Under the pieces are notes generated by a model. It searched no databases and was not told where the DNA came from. It was given only the letters and a program-made list of their open reading frames with translations. From positions 186,001 through 250,000 of the forward strand of contig NZ_JBLWWF010000004.1 of the NCBI RefSeq assembly GCF_048268085.1: a stretch of 64,000 nt of DNA. The letters run 5' to 3'. The stretch is from Neptunicella sp048268085 (GTDB lineage: Bacteria; Pseudomonadota; Gammaproteobacteria; Enterobacterales; Alteromonadaceae). This document shows positions 54,500-63,929 of this stretch, in pieces (the first letter of the stretch is position 1; each line of letters begins with the position of its first letter). Both the position numbers and the translations under genes were made by a program.

Positions 54500-56149
54500 A
54501 TGGAAAGAGAATCAATGGAGTTTGATGTTGTTATAGTCGGTGCTGGCCCTGCCGGCCTGAGTAGCGCAATAAAATTGATGCAATCGGCTCAAACACAGCA
54601 ACGGGAACTGACGGTTTGTGTGGTTGAAAAAGGGTCTGAAGTAGGCGCTCATATCTTATCTGGGGCAGTATTAGAAACCAAAGCTCTGGATGAATTACTA
54701 CCGGATTGGCCATCACGTAATGCGCCTATAACGGTAAAAGTGACCGAAGATCAGATCCATTTACTCAAAGATCAGCAAAAATCCACCCAACTACCGACCT
54801 TTGCCACCCCTAAGTCAATGCACAATACAGGTAATTATATTGTCAGTATGGGCAATGTGTGCCGTTGGTTGGCTGATCAGGCAGAACAATTAGGTGTAGA
54901 AATATTTCCCGGTTTCGCGGCGGCAGAAATCTTGTATAACGATGATGGCAGTATTGGCGGCGTGATCACTGGCGATATGGGGCTTGATGCACAAGGCCAA
55001 CCCAAAAACGGTTTTATGCCCGGTATGGCGTTGCGCGCCAAATATACTATTTTTGCCGAAGGTTGTCGTGGTCATCTAGGAAAGCAACTGATTGAAAAGT
55101 TTAATTTAAATGAGCAATCCAGTTCACCACAACATTACGCCATCGGCTTTAAAGAAGTGTGGGATATTGAGCCGGAAAAACATCAGCCCGGATTGGTTAT
55201 TCATACCGGTGGGTGGCCACTCAGTAACGCCAGTGGTGGTAGTTATTTATATCATGGTGAAGATAATCAAGTGCTTGTCGGCCTGATTGTGGATTTGAAC
55301 TACAACAATCCCCATCTTAGCCCCTTTGATGAATTTCAACGACTGAAACATCATCCGTTATTTGCCCAGTATCTGACCGGAGGAAAACGGGTCAGTTATG
55401 GTGCGCGGGCGATTGCCAAAGGCGGCTTAAATTCATTACCCAAAATGACAATGCCGGGCGGGATTTTGGTCGGTTGTGAAGCTGGCACGCTAAACTTCGC
55501 CAAAATAAAAGGTAACCACACCGCGATGAAGTCCGGCATGCTTGCCGCCGACACGATTTTTGACGCCATCCAAAATGACCAGATACATCAAGACTTAAAC
55601 GACTATCAAACTCGTTTTAATCAATCGTGGTTATATGATGAGCTATATCGATCACGTAACTTTGGCCCTGCCATGCACAAATTCGGTAATTTTTGGGGTG
55701 GTGCATTTAATACACTCGATCAAAATTGGTTTAATGGTAAATTACCGATTCATTTAAAAGATCAAAGTCAGGATTATCAACAGTTACAATTCGCCAAAGA
55801 TTGTCCGAAAATTAATTATCCTAAACCCGATGGTAAATTAAGTTTTGACAAATTATCTTCAGTCTTTATATCAAATACCAATCATGAAGAAAATCAGCCT
55901 TGTCACTTGCAGCTGAAAGATTCGAGCATCCCGATTAATCAAAACTTGCCACAATATGATGAACCCGCGCAGCGATATTGCCCCGCTGGCGTTTATGAAG
56001 TGATTGACAATGATGACGGTGAAAAACAATTACAAATTAATGCACAAAACTGTATTCACTGTAAAAGTTGTGACATCAAAGATCCGGCCCAAAATATTAA
56101 TTGGGTAACCCCTGAAGGGGGTGGCGGACCGAATTATCCTAATATGTAA
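54500..56149 (+). CDS. Electron transfer flavoprotein-ubiquinone oxidoreductase
   Basis: ETF-QO takes electrons from ETF and reduces ubiquinone at the inner membrane. The 549-residue protein has the N-terminal FAD motif VVIVGAGPAGLSSAIKL. A quinone-binding region and a C-terminal ferredoxin-like domain follow, with 4Fe-4S cysteines (NCIHCKSCDIKDP) and the ending GGGGPNYPNM. An excellent TTAGGAG precedes the ATG. It shares a divergent control region with etfBA. Length and motifs are family-typical. Confidence 0.95.
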   Translation: MERESMEFDVVIVGAGPAGLSSAIKLMQSAQTQQRELTVCVVEKGSEVGAHILSGAVLETKALDELLPDWPSRNAPITVKVTEDQIHLLKDQQKSTQLPTFATPKSMHNTGNYIVSMGNVCRWLADQAEQLGVEIFPGFAAAEILYNDDGSIGGVITGDMGLDAQGQPKNGFMPGMALRAKYTIFAEGCRGHLGKQLIEKFNLNEQSSSPQHYAIGFKEVWDIEPEKHQPGLVIHTGGWPLSNASGGSYLYHGEDNQVLVGLIVDLNYNNPHLSPFDEFQRLKHHPLFAQYLTGGKRVSYGARAIAKGGLNSLPKMTMPGGILVGCEAGTLNFAKIKGNHTAMKSGMLAADTIFDAIQNDQIHQDLNDYQTRFNQSWLYDELYRSRNFGPAMHKFGNFWGGAFNTLDQNWFNGKLPIHLKDQSQDYQQLQFAKDCPKINYPKPDGKLSFDKLSSVFISNTNHEENQPCHLQLKDSSIPINQNLPQYDEPAQRYCPAGVYEVIDNDDGEKQLQINAQNCIHCKSCDIKDPAQNINWVTPEGGGGPNYPNM

Positions 56150-56180
56150 GATTGCAATTAGCGTGATAATTAAATGAATA

Positions 56181-56203
56181 AAAACGGGATTAATTCCCGT
56201 TTT
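56181..56203 (+). terminator. Rho-independent terminator after ETF-QO
   Basis: A 9-bp perfect stem (AAAACGGGA / TCCCGTTTT) with a TTAAT loop is followed by TTT. It separates ETF-QO from the hns gene. Confidence 0.88.
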
Positions 56204-56281
56204 TTATTGCAAGTAATCTATTTTAATTATATTTTTTGAGCTGCAATACATGTCAATAATTTAATTTCATAGGAATAATTA

Positions 56282-56680
56282 ATGAGTGATTTTATCAGCG
56301 TTTTAACCCATGGAAGAAAATTACAGGGAGCCGTAAAACAATTAACTATCGAAGAGTTACAAGAGGTAGCCAATAAACTAGCTAAAATCATTGAAACTCG
56401 CGAGAAAAAAGAAGCTGAAGCCCGTATTCAACAACAGGCGAAACAAGCCAAAATTGAACAACTTCGTCAACAAATAGAAGAAGCGGGTCTCGAACTTTCC
56501 GATTTTGAACAATTAACTGAGAAAAAAACAGTTAATAAAACCGGCAAAAAGCGCCCAGTCAAATACAGCATAAAAGATAAAGACGGCAATGTAGTCAACT
56601 GGACCGGTATCGGGCGCATGCCGCTGGTTTTTGCTGATGCTGTTAAAAAAGGCAAAAAACTGGATAGTTTCAAAATATAA
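56282..56680 (+). CDS. hns: H-NS-family nucleoid protein
   Basis: H-NS binds AT-rich DNA and silences transferred genes. The 132-residue protein has an N-terminal coiled-coil oligomerisation domain (residues about 10-70). A linker of basic residues follows, and the C-terminal DNA-binding domain has the loop WTGIGRMPLVF (canonical form WTGQGRTPKV). The middle position of the QGR hook is Ile-Gly-Arg here, which may alter specificity. An AGGA ribosome-binding site precedes the ATG. It is a stand-alone gene. Confidence 0.9.
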   Translation: MSDFISVLTHGRKLQGAVKQLTIEELQEVANKLAKIIETREKKEAEARIQQQAKQAKIEQLRQQIEEAGLELSDFEQLTEKKTVNKTGKKRPVKYSIKDKDGNVVNWTGIGRMPLVFADAVKKGKKLDSFKI

Positions 56681-56715
56681 AACTTGCCCGGTTTTAGTTT
56701 CACCCGTTAATTCTT

Positions 56716-56744
56716 TGCCGCAGAACGGCATTATCTCTGCGGCA
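56716..56744 (+). other. Hairpin after hns
   Basis: An 8-bp perfect stem (TGCCGCAG / CTGCGGCA) with a 13-base loop lies 36 bp after the hns stop. The following sequence is only weakly T-rich, so termination is possible but unproven. Confidence 0.4.
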
Positions 56745-56829
56745 GAAACATTTCTTTATATTAATCAATAACCTTCTATACTCAATTGCATTCGTATAAC
56801 AATATACTGTGTAATTGGTTTTTATCTCT

Positions 56830-59382
56830 ATGTGGCATGGAAAAGGGAATTATTCACAAGGATTTGTACGCAATTTTTTGTCCTTTATGGTGCCGTCATT
56901 ATTGCTAGTCGGCCTGGTTCTTAGTCTGCTTTATCGCAACGAAATCATCGCCATTAAAGATATTGTCCAGCATGAAGAACAATTCAACATTCAATTAGCA
57001 CAACAAACGATCGAGCTGGAACTCAAAACCCTTCGCAGTGATCTGGGCTTTCTGGCGGCACAGTCTAATTTAAGCAACTTTATCCACCACCCCTCCGTTG
57101 AAACACGCCGCCAGTTACAACATGACTGGCAAATATTTGCCACACACCGGGCCCAATACCATCAAATCCGCTTTATTGATAAACAGGGTTTAGAAGTGGT
57201 CAGAATCAACTGGAATAATGGTGAGCCTATTGTTGTGCCGGTTTCCCAATTACAAGACAAGTCAAAACGAGACTATGTTAAACAAACACTATCAATGCAT
57301 AAAAATGATGTCTATGTATCTGATTTGACCCTAAATATCGAGAATAAAAAAGTTGAGGAACCCATCGTGCCTGTTATACGGGTCGCCAGCCCTATCATGG
57401 ATCAGCAAGGACAATTAAAGGGACTGTTGATCCTCAATTATCTCGGCCAGGACCTGCTGGATAAATTACGACAAATTCCAGGCAATCATAATTCTGCCCT
57501 TTGGCTAGTAAACAGACACGGTTACTGGATGCTGGGATCATCAGTTGGGCAGGAATGGGGGTTTATATTGACTGGCAGAGAACAACATAATTTCGCCAGA
57601 CAACAACCCGGTTTATGGCAAACGATTGTTAACGGCCAACGTGAAGATCAACTCGAATATCAATCAAGTACTTATACCTACGCCAGAATTGACGGTAAAA
57701 ATTCGCCTTTAGGCGCAAATGCGAAAACCTGGTTTATTATCTCAGCCCTGCCCGACCAAAGGATTTACACCTTACTCGAAGATAAAGTTAAACATAATAT
57801 TCTCAATTTTATCGTATTCATTGTTTTACTGTGTCTGGTTGCGGTGGTGTGGGCCAACAGGAATTTGACCAAACAGCGAGCCAACATGGAAATACGCCGC
57901 AGTGAATCAAAATTCAGGGGGTTATTAGATTCTGCCCCTGACGCCATTATCATTGTCGATAACAAGGGCAAGATAGTCATGACCAATGCTCACACAAAAA
58001 ACTGCCTAGGTTACTCAAAACAAGAATTGGCAGGCCAGACTATTGAATATTTATTGCCTGAGCGTTTTCGTCACCACCATGTACAACACAGAAACCAGTA
58101 TTCACTCAACCCTGTAGTGCGGGAAATGGGAGCGGGACTGGAGTTATTTGCACTACATAAAAATGGTAAGGAGATTCCGGTAGAAATTAGTTTGAGCCCG
58201 GTCAAAACCGGCAATGAAACATTGATTATCAGTATTGTTCGGGATGTGTCCGGCCGCAAAAAAATCGAATCAGCCAAATTGCTGGCCGAAAAGCGCTATC
58301 ATAACCTAGTCGATAATTTACCCATTGGCGTATTTCGTTGCGAGGCAGATACCACGGGAACGTTTACTGAAGCCAACCCGAGTCTGGCTAAGATTCTGGA
58401 AGCCGATAATAGTCAGACCTTATTTGAACATTGTTTGTCATCATTTTTTGTTCACCCACTCGATTGGCAAAATTTGCAACAAAACATGCAACAAAACCGG
58501 CCTGTCAACACCACTGAATACGCCATGGTCAGCCTGACAGGAAAATTTTTTACTGCCAATATTAATGCAGTGATTAAACAGGATGAAAGTGGTCATTTGT
58601 ACTATGAGGGTATACTGGAAGATATCAGCGTTCGTACCGCTAAAGATAAACATATAAAAGAGCTCAACCGTCACCTAAAACAACATAGTCTGCAACTTGA
58701 GGCGACCAATAAAGAGCTCGAAGCGTTTAGCTACTCGGTTTCCCATGATTTACGCGCCCCCCTTCGCGCCATAGACGGATTTAGTCAAACCCTGCTTAAT
58801 CAATATCAGGATAAACTGGACGAGAAAGGCAATGACAGGCTCAAACGAATCAGTTCCGCCGCACAACGCATGGGCCAATTAATTGATGCATTATTGGGAT
58901 TAGCGAAAGTCACCCGTACAGAGGTGGATAGACAACAGGTTGATTTGTCACAAATGGCTCACGATGTATGTAACGAACTGGAAAGCCACATGGCCAATAA
59001 ACCGGCTGTTCTTATCCAGCCAGATATTAAAGCCAATACAGATCCTCATTTAATCCGCATTGTCCTCAACAATCTACTAGGTAATGCCTGGAAATTTTCT
59101 GCCACCCAAGCCGTTGCCAGAATCGAATTTGGACAAACAATAGACGATTCCAACAAGCCGATATACTTTGTAAAAGACAATGGTATCGGTTTTGATATGG
59201 CATATAACGCCAAATTGTTTACCGCCTTTCAACGTTTACACCCTGATGAGACATTTTCTGGTACCGGTATTGGATTAGCCACAGTTCAGCGTATTATCCA
59301 CAAACACGGGGGCGAAATTTGGGCAGAAAGTGAGGTTGGACATGGATGTGTATTCTATTTTACCATCGATGAGTCAGCATAG
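56830..59382 (+). CDS. Membrane sensor histidine kinase with two PAS domains
   Basis: A histidine kinase of about 851 residues. Two membrane helices (about residues 16-36 and 325-345) enclose a large periplasmic sensor. Two PAS domains follow (FRGLLDSAPDAIIIVDNKGK and YHNLVDNLPIGVFRCEAD), then HisKA with the phosphorylated His639 (SYSVSHDLRAPLRA). The ATPase domain has N-box NNLLGNAWKFS, DNGIGFDM and GTGIGLATVQ. ATG 56830 was chosen over a TTG at 56815. The next gene, 83 bp on, is a response regulator with GGDEF/EAL output, its probable partner. Confidence 0.92.
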   Translation: MWHGKGNYSQGFVRNFLSFMVPSLLLVGLVLSLLYRNEIIAIKDIVQHEEQFNIQLAQQTIELELKTLRSDLGFLAAQSNLSNFIHHPSVETRRQLQHDWQIFATHRAQYHQIRFIDKQGLEVVRINWNNGEPIVVPVSQLQDKSKRDYVKQTLSMHKNDVYVSDLTLNIENKKVEEPIVPVIRVASPIMDQQGQLKGLLILNYLGQDLLDKLRQIPGNHNSALWLVNRHGYWMLGSSVGQEWGFILTGREQHNFARQQPGLWQTIVNGQREDQLEYQSSTYTYARIDGKNSPLGANAKTWFIISALPDQRIYTLLEDKVKHNILNFIVFIVLLCLVAVVWANRNLTKQRANMEIRRSESKFRGLLDSAPDAIIIVDNKGKIVMTNAHTKNCLGYSKQELAGQTIEYLLPERFRHHHVQHRNQYSLNPVVREMGAGLELFALHKNGKEIPVEISLSPVKTGNETLIISIVRDVSGRKKIESAKLLAEKRYHNLVDNLPIGVFRCEADTTGTFTEANPSLAKILEADNSQTLFEHCLSSFFVHPLDWQNLQQNMQQNRPVNTTEYAMVSLTGKFFTANINAVIKQDESGHLYYEGILEDISVRTAKDKHIKELNRHLKQHSLQLEATNKELEAFSYSVSHDLRAPLRAIDGFSQTLLNQYQDKLDEKGNDRLKRISSAAQRMGQLIDALLGLAKVTRTEVDRQQVDLSQMAHDVCNELESHMANKPAVLIQPDIKANTDPHLIRIVLNNLLGNAWKFSATQAVARIEFGQTIDDSNKPIYFVKDNGIGFDMAYNAKLFTAFQRLHPDETFSGTGIGLATVQRIIHKHGGEIWAESEVGHGCVFYFTIDESA

Positions 59383-59465
59383 GGTCTACTAAATTTTAGT
59401 ATGTGTTGATTTTCTGTGTAGCAAAATATCAGCACAGCAAAGGATCATTAAAGGAGTAATGGCAG

Positions 59466-61922
59466 ATGGATAAACAGACCACACCAAGCGGAAAACTACA
59501 AATTCTGGTCGTCGAGGATGTGGCCGACGATGCTATCATCATGATCGATTATCTTGAAGATAGTGGTTATCAAATCCACTGGCAAAGAGTCTGCTCAGCC
59601 GCCGAACTCAATCAGGCACTCAATCATCCTTGGCAAATTGTTTTATCTGATTTTACCATGCCCGGCTTTGGCGGATTACAAGCCCTCAACATCATCCGCA
59701 AACATGACCCAGATATTCCTTTTATTTTTGTGTCCGGTTCAATGGGCGAAGATCATGCGGTTGAGGCCATCAAGTCAGGGGCCCAAGACTTTATCATCAA
59801 GGGACAATTACGACGCTTATTACCCGCCATAGAACGGGAACTGCGTGAAGTGGAATTCAAACGAGCCCAGCGTCACACGCAACAACTGGTAAAACAACTC
59901 CATATGGCTGTAGAGCAAACCGCTGACAGTGTGATGATTATTAATGCCGAGAAAAAAATCGAATATGTCAATCCGGCCTGTGAACAACAAAGCGGTTACT
60001 CCCAATATGAATTATTAGGTCAGCCTGATACCGTCGTCTTTACTGACAACCAGCATCGGCAATTCCACCAGCAAATATGGAGTACCGTTGAACAAGGTGA
60101 GACCTACATTGGTACTCTGTTACATCCTCGCAAAGACGGTAGTCATTTTTATCAGGAAAGAATCATTACCCCACTTAAAAACGATGACGGGATCATCACT
60201 CATTATATCGCCACCGGCAGAGATATTACTCAGCGGTTGAAAGCTGAAGAGGCGCGTAATCAACTAGCGACGATACTGGAGGCCTCACCCGACTTTGTCA
60301 CCATGATGTCCCCCCAAGGCAGGTTAACCTATCTAAACAGCTCAGGACGCGAGCTGATTGGTATTGGATTAAAAGACGAACTGAAAGATAAACATATTAC
60401 CGACTTATTCCCCCGCCCTATTGCCCAAACACTGATTTCCAAAACTCTAACCATCGTCAACAAATATGGTGCCTGGACGGGTGAAACCACAATGATGAAC
60501 AGTAACGGCAGTAATACTCCGGTATCTATTGTTATGTTGTCGCACCAGGATAAAAATGGAGATGTGCAGTATATGTCGATGATTGCCCGCGACATTTCAG
60601 AGCGTAAACATTTTGAAGAAGAAATCCACTATCACAATACACATGATTCGTTAACCGGTTTACCGAATCGCATTCTATTGTTAAATCAGGCTCCCGCAAT
60701 TTTTAATAAATCGCAGAATTTAGGCAAATCTGTGGCGGTATTTTCACTCAATTTAAACAACTTCAAGCGCGTTAATGACAACTTAGGACATGCAAATGGT
60801 GATGATTTACTGCAACAAATCGCCAACAAATTGAGCCATTGTTTATGGCCTAACGACATTGTTGCCCGCCAAAGTGGTGATGAATTCACTATTTTGGCCA
60901 GCGAATTAAAAGAAGCTGAAGATGCCTTGAAAATATTAAAGAAAATCCAACTCACATTTAAACATCCAATGCGTATTGACGCCCATGAGTTTTATATTAC
61001 CTTTAGCACTGGTATTGCCCTGTACCCTAATGATGGTGACAAAATTGAGGGTTTATTGCGTGACGCAGATACGGCAATGCATCAGGCCAAAAAAGCAGGG
61101 AATAGCCAATATCGTTTTTACGAAGCACAAATGAATGCCCGTAGCCATGAAATTCTTAAATTGGAAGCCGACTTACAACGAGCGTTGGATAACGGTGAAT
61201 TCTTAATTCATTACCAGCCGCAAGTTGACATTAAAAACAACAACGTTATCGGTGTTGAAGCCCTACTTCGTTGGCAACATCCTCAACGAGGACTCGTCTC
61301 GCCCGCTGAGTTTATTGAATGGTTAGAGACATCCAGACTGATTATCCCAGTCGGAGAATGGGTGATTCAGCAAGCCTGTGTGCTACATCAACAATTATGT
61401 AAGCTTGGGTTTAGCGATCTACGGATTTCCGTTAATGTCTCTGCATTACAGTTTGCCGAGAATGAGTTTTTACAACGGGTACAAAACGCACTTAAGTCAT
61501 TCAACATGCCCACCAACGTGCTAGAGCTGGAAATTACCGAAAATATTGTGATGCAGGATCCAAATAGCACGACAGAACTACTAATTGCCTTAAAGGAATT
61601 AGGCGTTCGCATCGCCATTGATGATTTCGGAACCGGTTATTCATCGATGACCTATCTAAAAAAATTCCCGGTGGATATTCTTAAAATTGATCAAACCTTT
61701 ATTCGCGATCTGGATAAAATATCCAATGACGCAGCGATTGTTGAAGCCAGTATTTATTTGGCTGAAAAGATAGGCCTGGAAACCATTGCTGAAGGTGTTG
61801 AAACCCTTGGCCAATTAGCATTTTTACAAAAAACCGGCTGTCATATTATTCAAGGCTATTATTTCAGCAAGCCACTACCGGAAAAAGATTTACTGGCCTT
61901 TATTACAAAGGGAGTTAACTAG
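59466..61922 (+). CDS. Response regulator with REC-PAS-PAS-GGDEF-EAL
   Basis: An 818-residue c-di-GMP signalling protein. The N-terminal receiver domain (VVEDVADDAIIMIDYLED) has the phospho-aspartate Asp62 (LSDFTMPGFGG) and the lysine in DFIIKGQ. Two PAS domains follow (VNPACEQQSGY, then FVTMMSPQGRLTYLN). A GGDEF domain with the altered motif SGDEF (RQSGDEFTIL) and an intact EAL domain (VEALLRWQHP, DDFGTGYSSM, ETIAEGVETL) form the output. An AAAGGAG ribosome-binding site precedes the ATG. It is likely phosphorylated by the kinase encoded just upstream. Confidence 0.93.
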   Translation: MDKQTTPSGKLQILVVEDVADDAIIMIDYLEDSGYQIHWQRVCSAAELNQALNHPWQIVLSDFTMPGFGGLQALNIIRKHDPDIPFIFVSGSMGEDHAVEAIKSGAQDFIIKGQLRRLLPAIERELREVEFKRAQRHTQQLVKQLHMAVEQTADSVMIINAEKKIEYVNPACEQQSGYSQYELLGQPDTVVFTDNQHRQFHQQIWSTVEQGETYIGTLLHPRKDGSHFYQERIITPLKNDDGIITHYIATGRDITQRLKAEEARNQLATILEASPDFVTMMSPQGRLTYLNSSGRELIGIGLKDELKDKHITDLFPRPIAQTLISKTLTIVNKYGAWTGETTMMNSNGSNTPVSIVMLSHQDKNGDVQYMSMIARDISERKHFEEEIHYHNTHDSLTGLPNRILLLNQAPAIFNKSQNLGKSVAVFSLNLNNFKRVNDNLGHANGDDLLQQIANKLSHCLWPNDIVARQSGDEFTILASELKEAEDALKILKKIQLTFKHPMRIDAHEFYITFSTGIALYPNDGDKIEGLLRDADTAMHQAKKAGNSQYRFYEAQMNARSHEILKLEADLQRALDNGEFLIHYQPQVDIKNNNVIGVEALLRWQHPQRGLVSPAEFIEWLETSRLIIPVGEWVIQQACVLHQQLCKLGFSDLRISVNVSALQFAENEFLQRVQNALKSFNMPTNVLELEITENIVMQDPNSTTELLIALKELGVRIAIDDFGTGYSSMTYLKKFPVDILKIDQTFIRDLDKISNDAAIVEASIYLAEKIGLETIAEGVETLGQLAFLQKTGCHIIQGYYFSKPLPEKDLLAFITKGVN

Positions 61923-61955
61923 CTCCAATCCAGTCATCACATTGTCAAATACATA

Positions 61956-61986
61956 CCTGTGGTTGATGCGCCATATCAATCACAGG
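61956..61986 (+). terminator. Probable terminator after the response-regulator gene
   Basis: A 12-bp stem (CCTGTGGTTGAT / ATCAATCACAGG, one wobble pair) with a 7-base loop lies 34 bp after the stop. A short TTTA follows. It may separate the kinase/regulator operon from moxR. Confidence 0.5.
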
Positions 61987-62046
61987 TTTACCTCATAGCA
62001 TATCAAAGGCTACCCTTAGGCTATTATCCGTAACAGGAAATACATA

Positions 62047-62967
62047 TTGACTATCCAATCTGCCATTCAACAATCCATTCAAGCTATTGATACTCTTATC
62101 ATCGGCAAACAAACTCAAGTTAAGTTGGCCTTATCTTGCCTATTGGCCGGTGGACATTTATTAATAGAGGACTTACCCGGCATGGGGAAAACGACCCTGT
62201 CCCACGGTTTAGCCAATGTATTAGGTTTAGATTTTTCGCGGGTTCAGTTTACCTCAGATTTACTTCCCGCCGATGTGTTGGGAGTCAGTATTTTTGATGC
62301 GCAAAAACAGCAGTTCAAGTTTCACCATGGTCCGATATTCAATAATGTGGTGTTAACCGATGAAATTAACCGAGCCAGCCCGAAAACCCAGAGCGCCCTG
62401 CTTGAAGCGATGGAAGAGAACCAAGTCAGTATTGATGGTACCACTTATCCTTTACCTCAACCTTTCTTTGTTATCGCTACGCAAAACCCGCTCCATCAAG
62501 CTGGCACCTACCCGTTACCAGAGTCTCAACTAGACCGTTTTTTAATGCGCATCCAATTGGGTTACCCCAATACAGCCTCAGAAAAAGCCATGTTGCTGGA
62601 ACAGCAAAATGGTGATGCATTGGCTTTGCAGGCAATTTTGAATCAACATCAGTTAATCGACATTCAAAAGCAAGTGATCGCGGTGCAGGTTTCTGATGCC
62701 ATTGTGGATTACATATTACGGCTGGTGACTCTTAGCCGTGAATCAGAGTCCTACCCCAATCCGTTATCCCCCAGAGCATCAAAAGCAATTATGCGCAGTG
62801 CGAAAAGTTGGGCTTTTATCGAAGGACGACAATTTGTTATTCCCGAGGATGTGCAAGCCATTTTCCCGGCGGTAACAGAGCATCGATTACGCAGCGCGCA
62901 AACCGATATAAGCACCCGTCAAAATTTAAGTGAAAAATTACTTAGCGCAGTGGATCCACTCAACTAA
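62047..62967 (+). CDS. MoxR-type AAA+ ATPase
   Basis: A MoxR chaperone-like ATPase of 306 residues. Walker A is EDLPGMGKTTL, Walker B is VVLTDEINRASPKTQSALLE, and the sensor-1 segment is VIATQNP. The start is TTG 62047 (MTIQSAIQQSIQAID) with AGGAAA upstream. The MoxR ATPase, DUF58 and TgpA genes form a conserved operon in proteobacteria. It ends two bases before the DUF58 start. Confidence 0.93.
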   Translation: MTIQSAIQQSIQAIDTLIIGKQTQVKLALSCLLAGGHLLIEDLPGMGKTTLSHGLANVLGLDFSRVQFTSDLLPADVLGVSIFDAQKQQFKFHHGPIFNNVVLTDEINRASPKTQSALLEAMEENQVSIDGTTYPLPQPFFVIATQNPLHQAGTYPLPESQLDRFLMRIQLGYPNTASEKAMLLEQQNGDALALQAILNQHQLIDIQKQVIAVQVSDAIVDYILRLVTLSRESESYPNPLSPRASKAIMRSAKSWAFIEGRQFVIPEDVQAIFPAVTEHRLRSAQTDISTRQNLSEKLLSAVDPLN

Positions 62968-62969
62968 TC

Positions 62970-63920
62970 ATGAACGTTATTAAAAACTGGTATCAACAAC
63001 GCCTTTATCATTGGTTAAACCGGCGTATTCCAGCCAGTCGCGAATTTACCTTGCAACAACGTAATATTTTTATTCTGCCTTCCCGATTTGGCTTAATATA
63101 TTTGCTGCTGTGCGCGGGATTATTTGTACTCGGTAGCAATTATCAAAATAACCTGATGATTATATTGTGTTATTTCCTACTGTCTTTGTTGCTGATCCAT
63201 CTGCTTAGTTGTTATCTGAATTTTTCTGGTATGAAGATTCAAATCGGTCGGGTAATGCCGGTATTTTGCGGTGAGACTGCCCAGTTGCCTCTATGGTTGG
63301 AATCTGGCCAGCGGCACGGCAATCTATTTTTTGCTTATATGCACCAATCACAGCAGCAATGTGTTGATTTAGATCGGTTAACGAATCCGATACAAGTCAA
63401 TCTCAATACCCACAAAAGAGGGATACTCACGCCTCCAAGAATAACCATCAGCAGCTTTTATCCGCTGGGTTTGTTTCGTTGCTGGACACATTTGGCCATC
63501 GACTGCCAACTAGTGGTTTATCCTGCCCCCATTAGCTGTGCAATGCGTTTATATTCCAGTAGTGACGAAAATGACGAGCAATCGTCGACAAGTCCGCAGC
63601 AAGGTCAAAATGACTTTGAACAACTGCGCCCCTATCAACGCGGCGAACCGCTCAACCATATTGCCTGGAAACAAGTGGCACAAGGCCGGGGCACGTACAG
63701 CAAACAGTTCAACAGCGAGAGCTCGCAACAACAATGGTTAAAACTGTTACCGCACTCACAAATAGAACAAGAAACTCAACTTGGCCAGCTGACTCATATG
63801 GTGATCGAACTCACCCAGCAAGGACAGGCTTTTGGGTTACAATTAGGTGCTATACAAATCGCTCCCAATAGTGGCAAGCACCATCAACATGCCTGTTTAG
63901 AAGCCCTGGCTCGTTACTGA
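62970..63920 (+). CDS. DUF58 membrane-anchored von Willebrand-type protein
   Basis: A DUF58-family protein of 316 residues. Two membrane helices (about residues 36-73) are followed by a soluble region. The family signature PYQRGEPLNHIAWKQVAQGR is present near residue 217. DUF58 proteins work with MoxR, probably by binding it to periplasmic or membrane complexes. It sits two bases after moxR and is followed ten bases later by the tgpA start. Confidence 0.9.
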   Translation: MNVIKNWYQQRLYHWLNRRIPASREFTLQQRNIFILPSRFGLIYLLLCAGLFVLGSNYQNNLMIILCYFLLSLLLIHLLSCYLNFSGMKIQIGRVMPVFCGETAQLPLWLESGQRHGNLFFAYMHQSQQQCVDLDRLTNPIQVNLNTHKRGILTPPRITISSFYPLGLFRCWTHLAIDCQLVVYPAPISCAMRLYSSSDENDEQSSTSPQQGQNDFEQLRPYQRGEPLNHIAWKQVAQGRGTYSKQFNSESSQQQWLKLLPHSQIEQETQLGQLTHMVIELTQQGQAFGLQLGAIQIAPNSGKHHQHACLEALARY

Positions 63921-63929
63921 CTGTTTATT

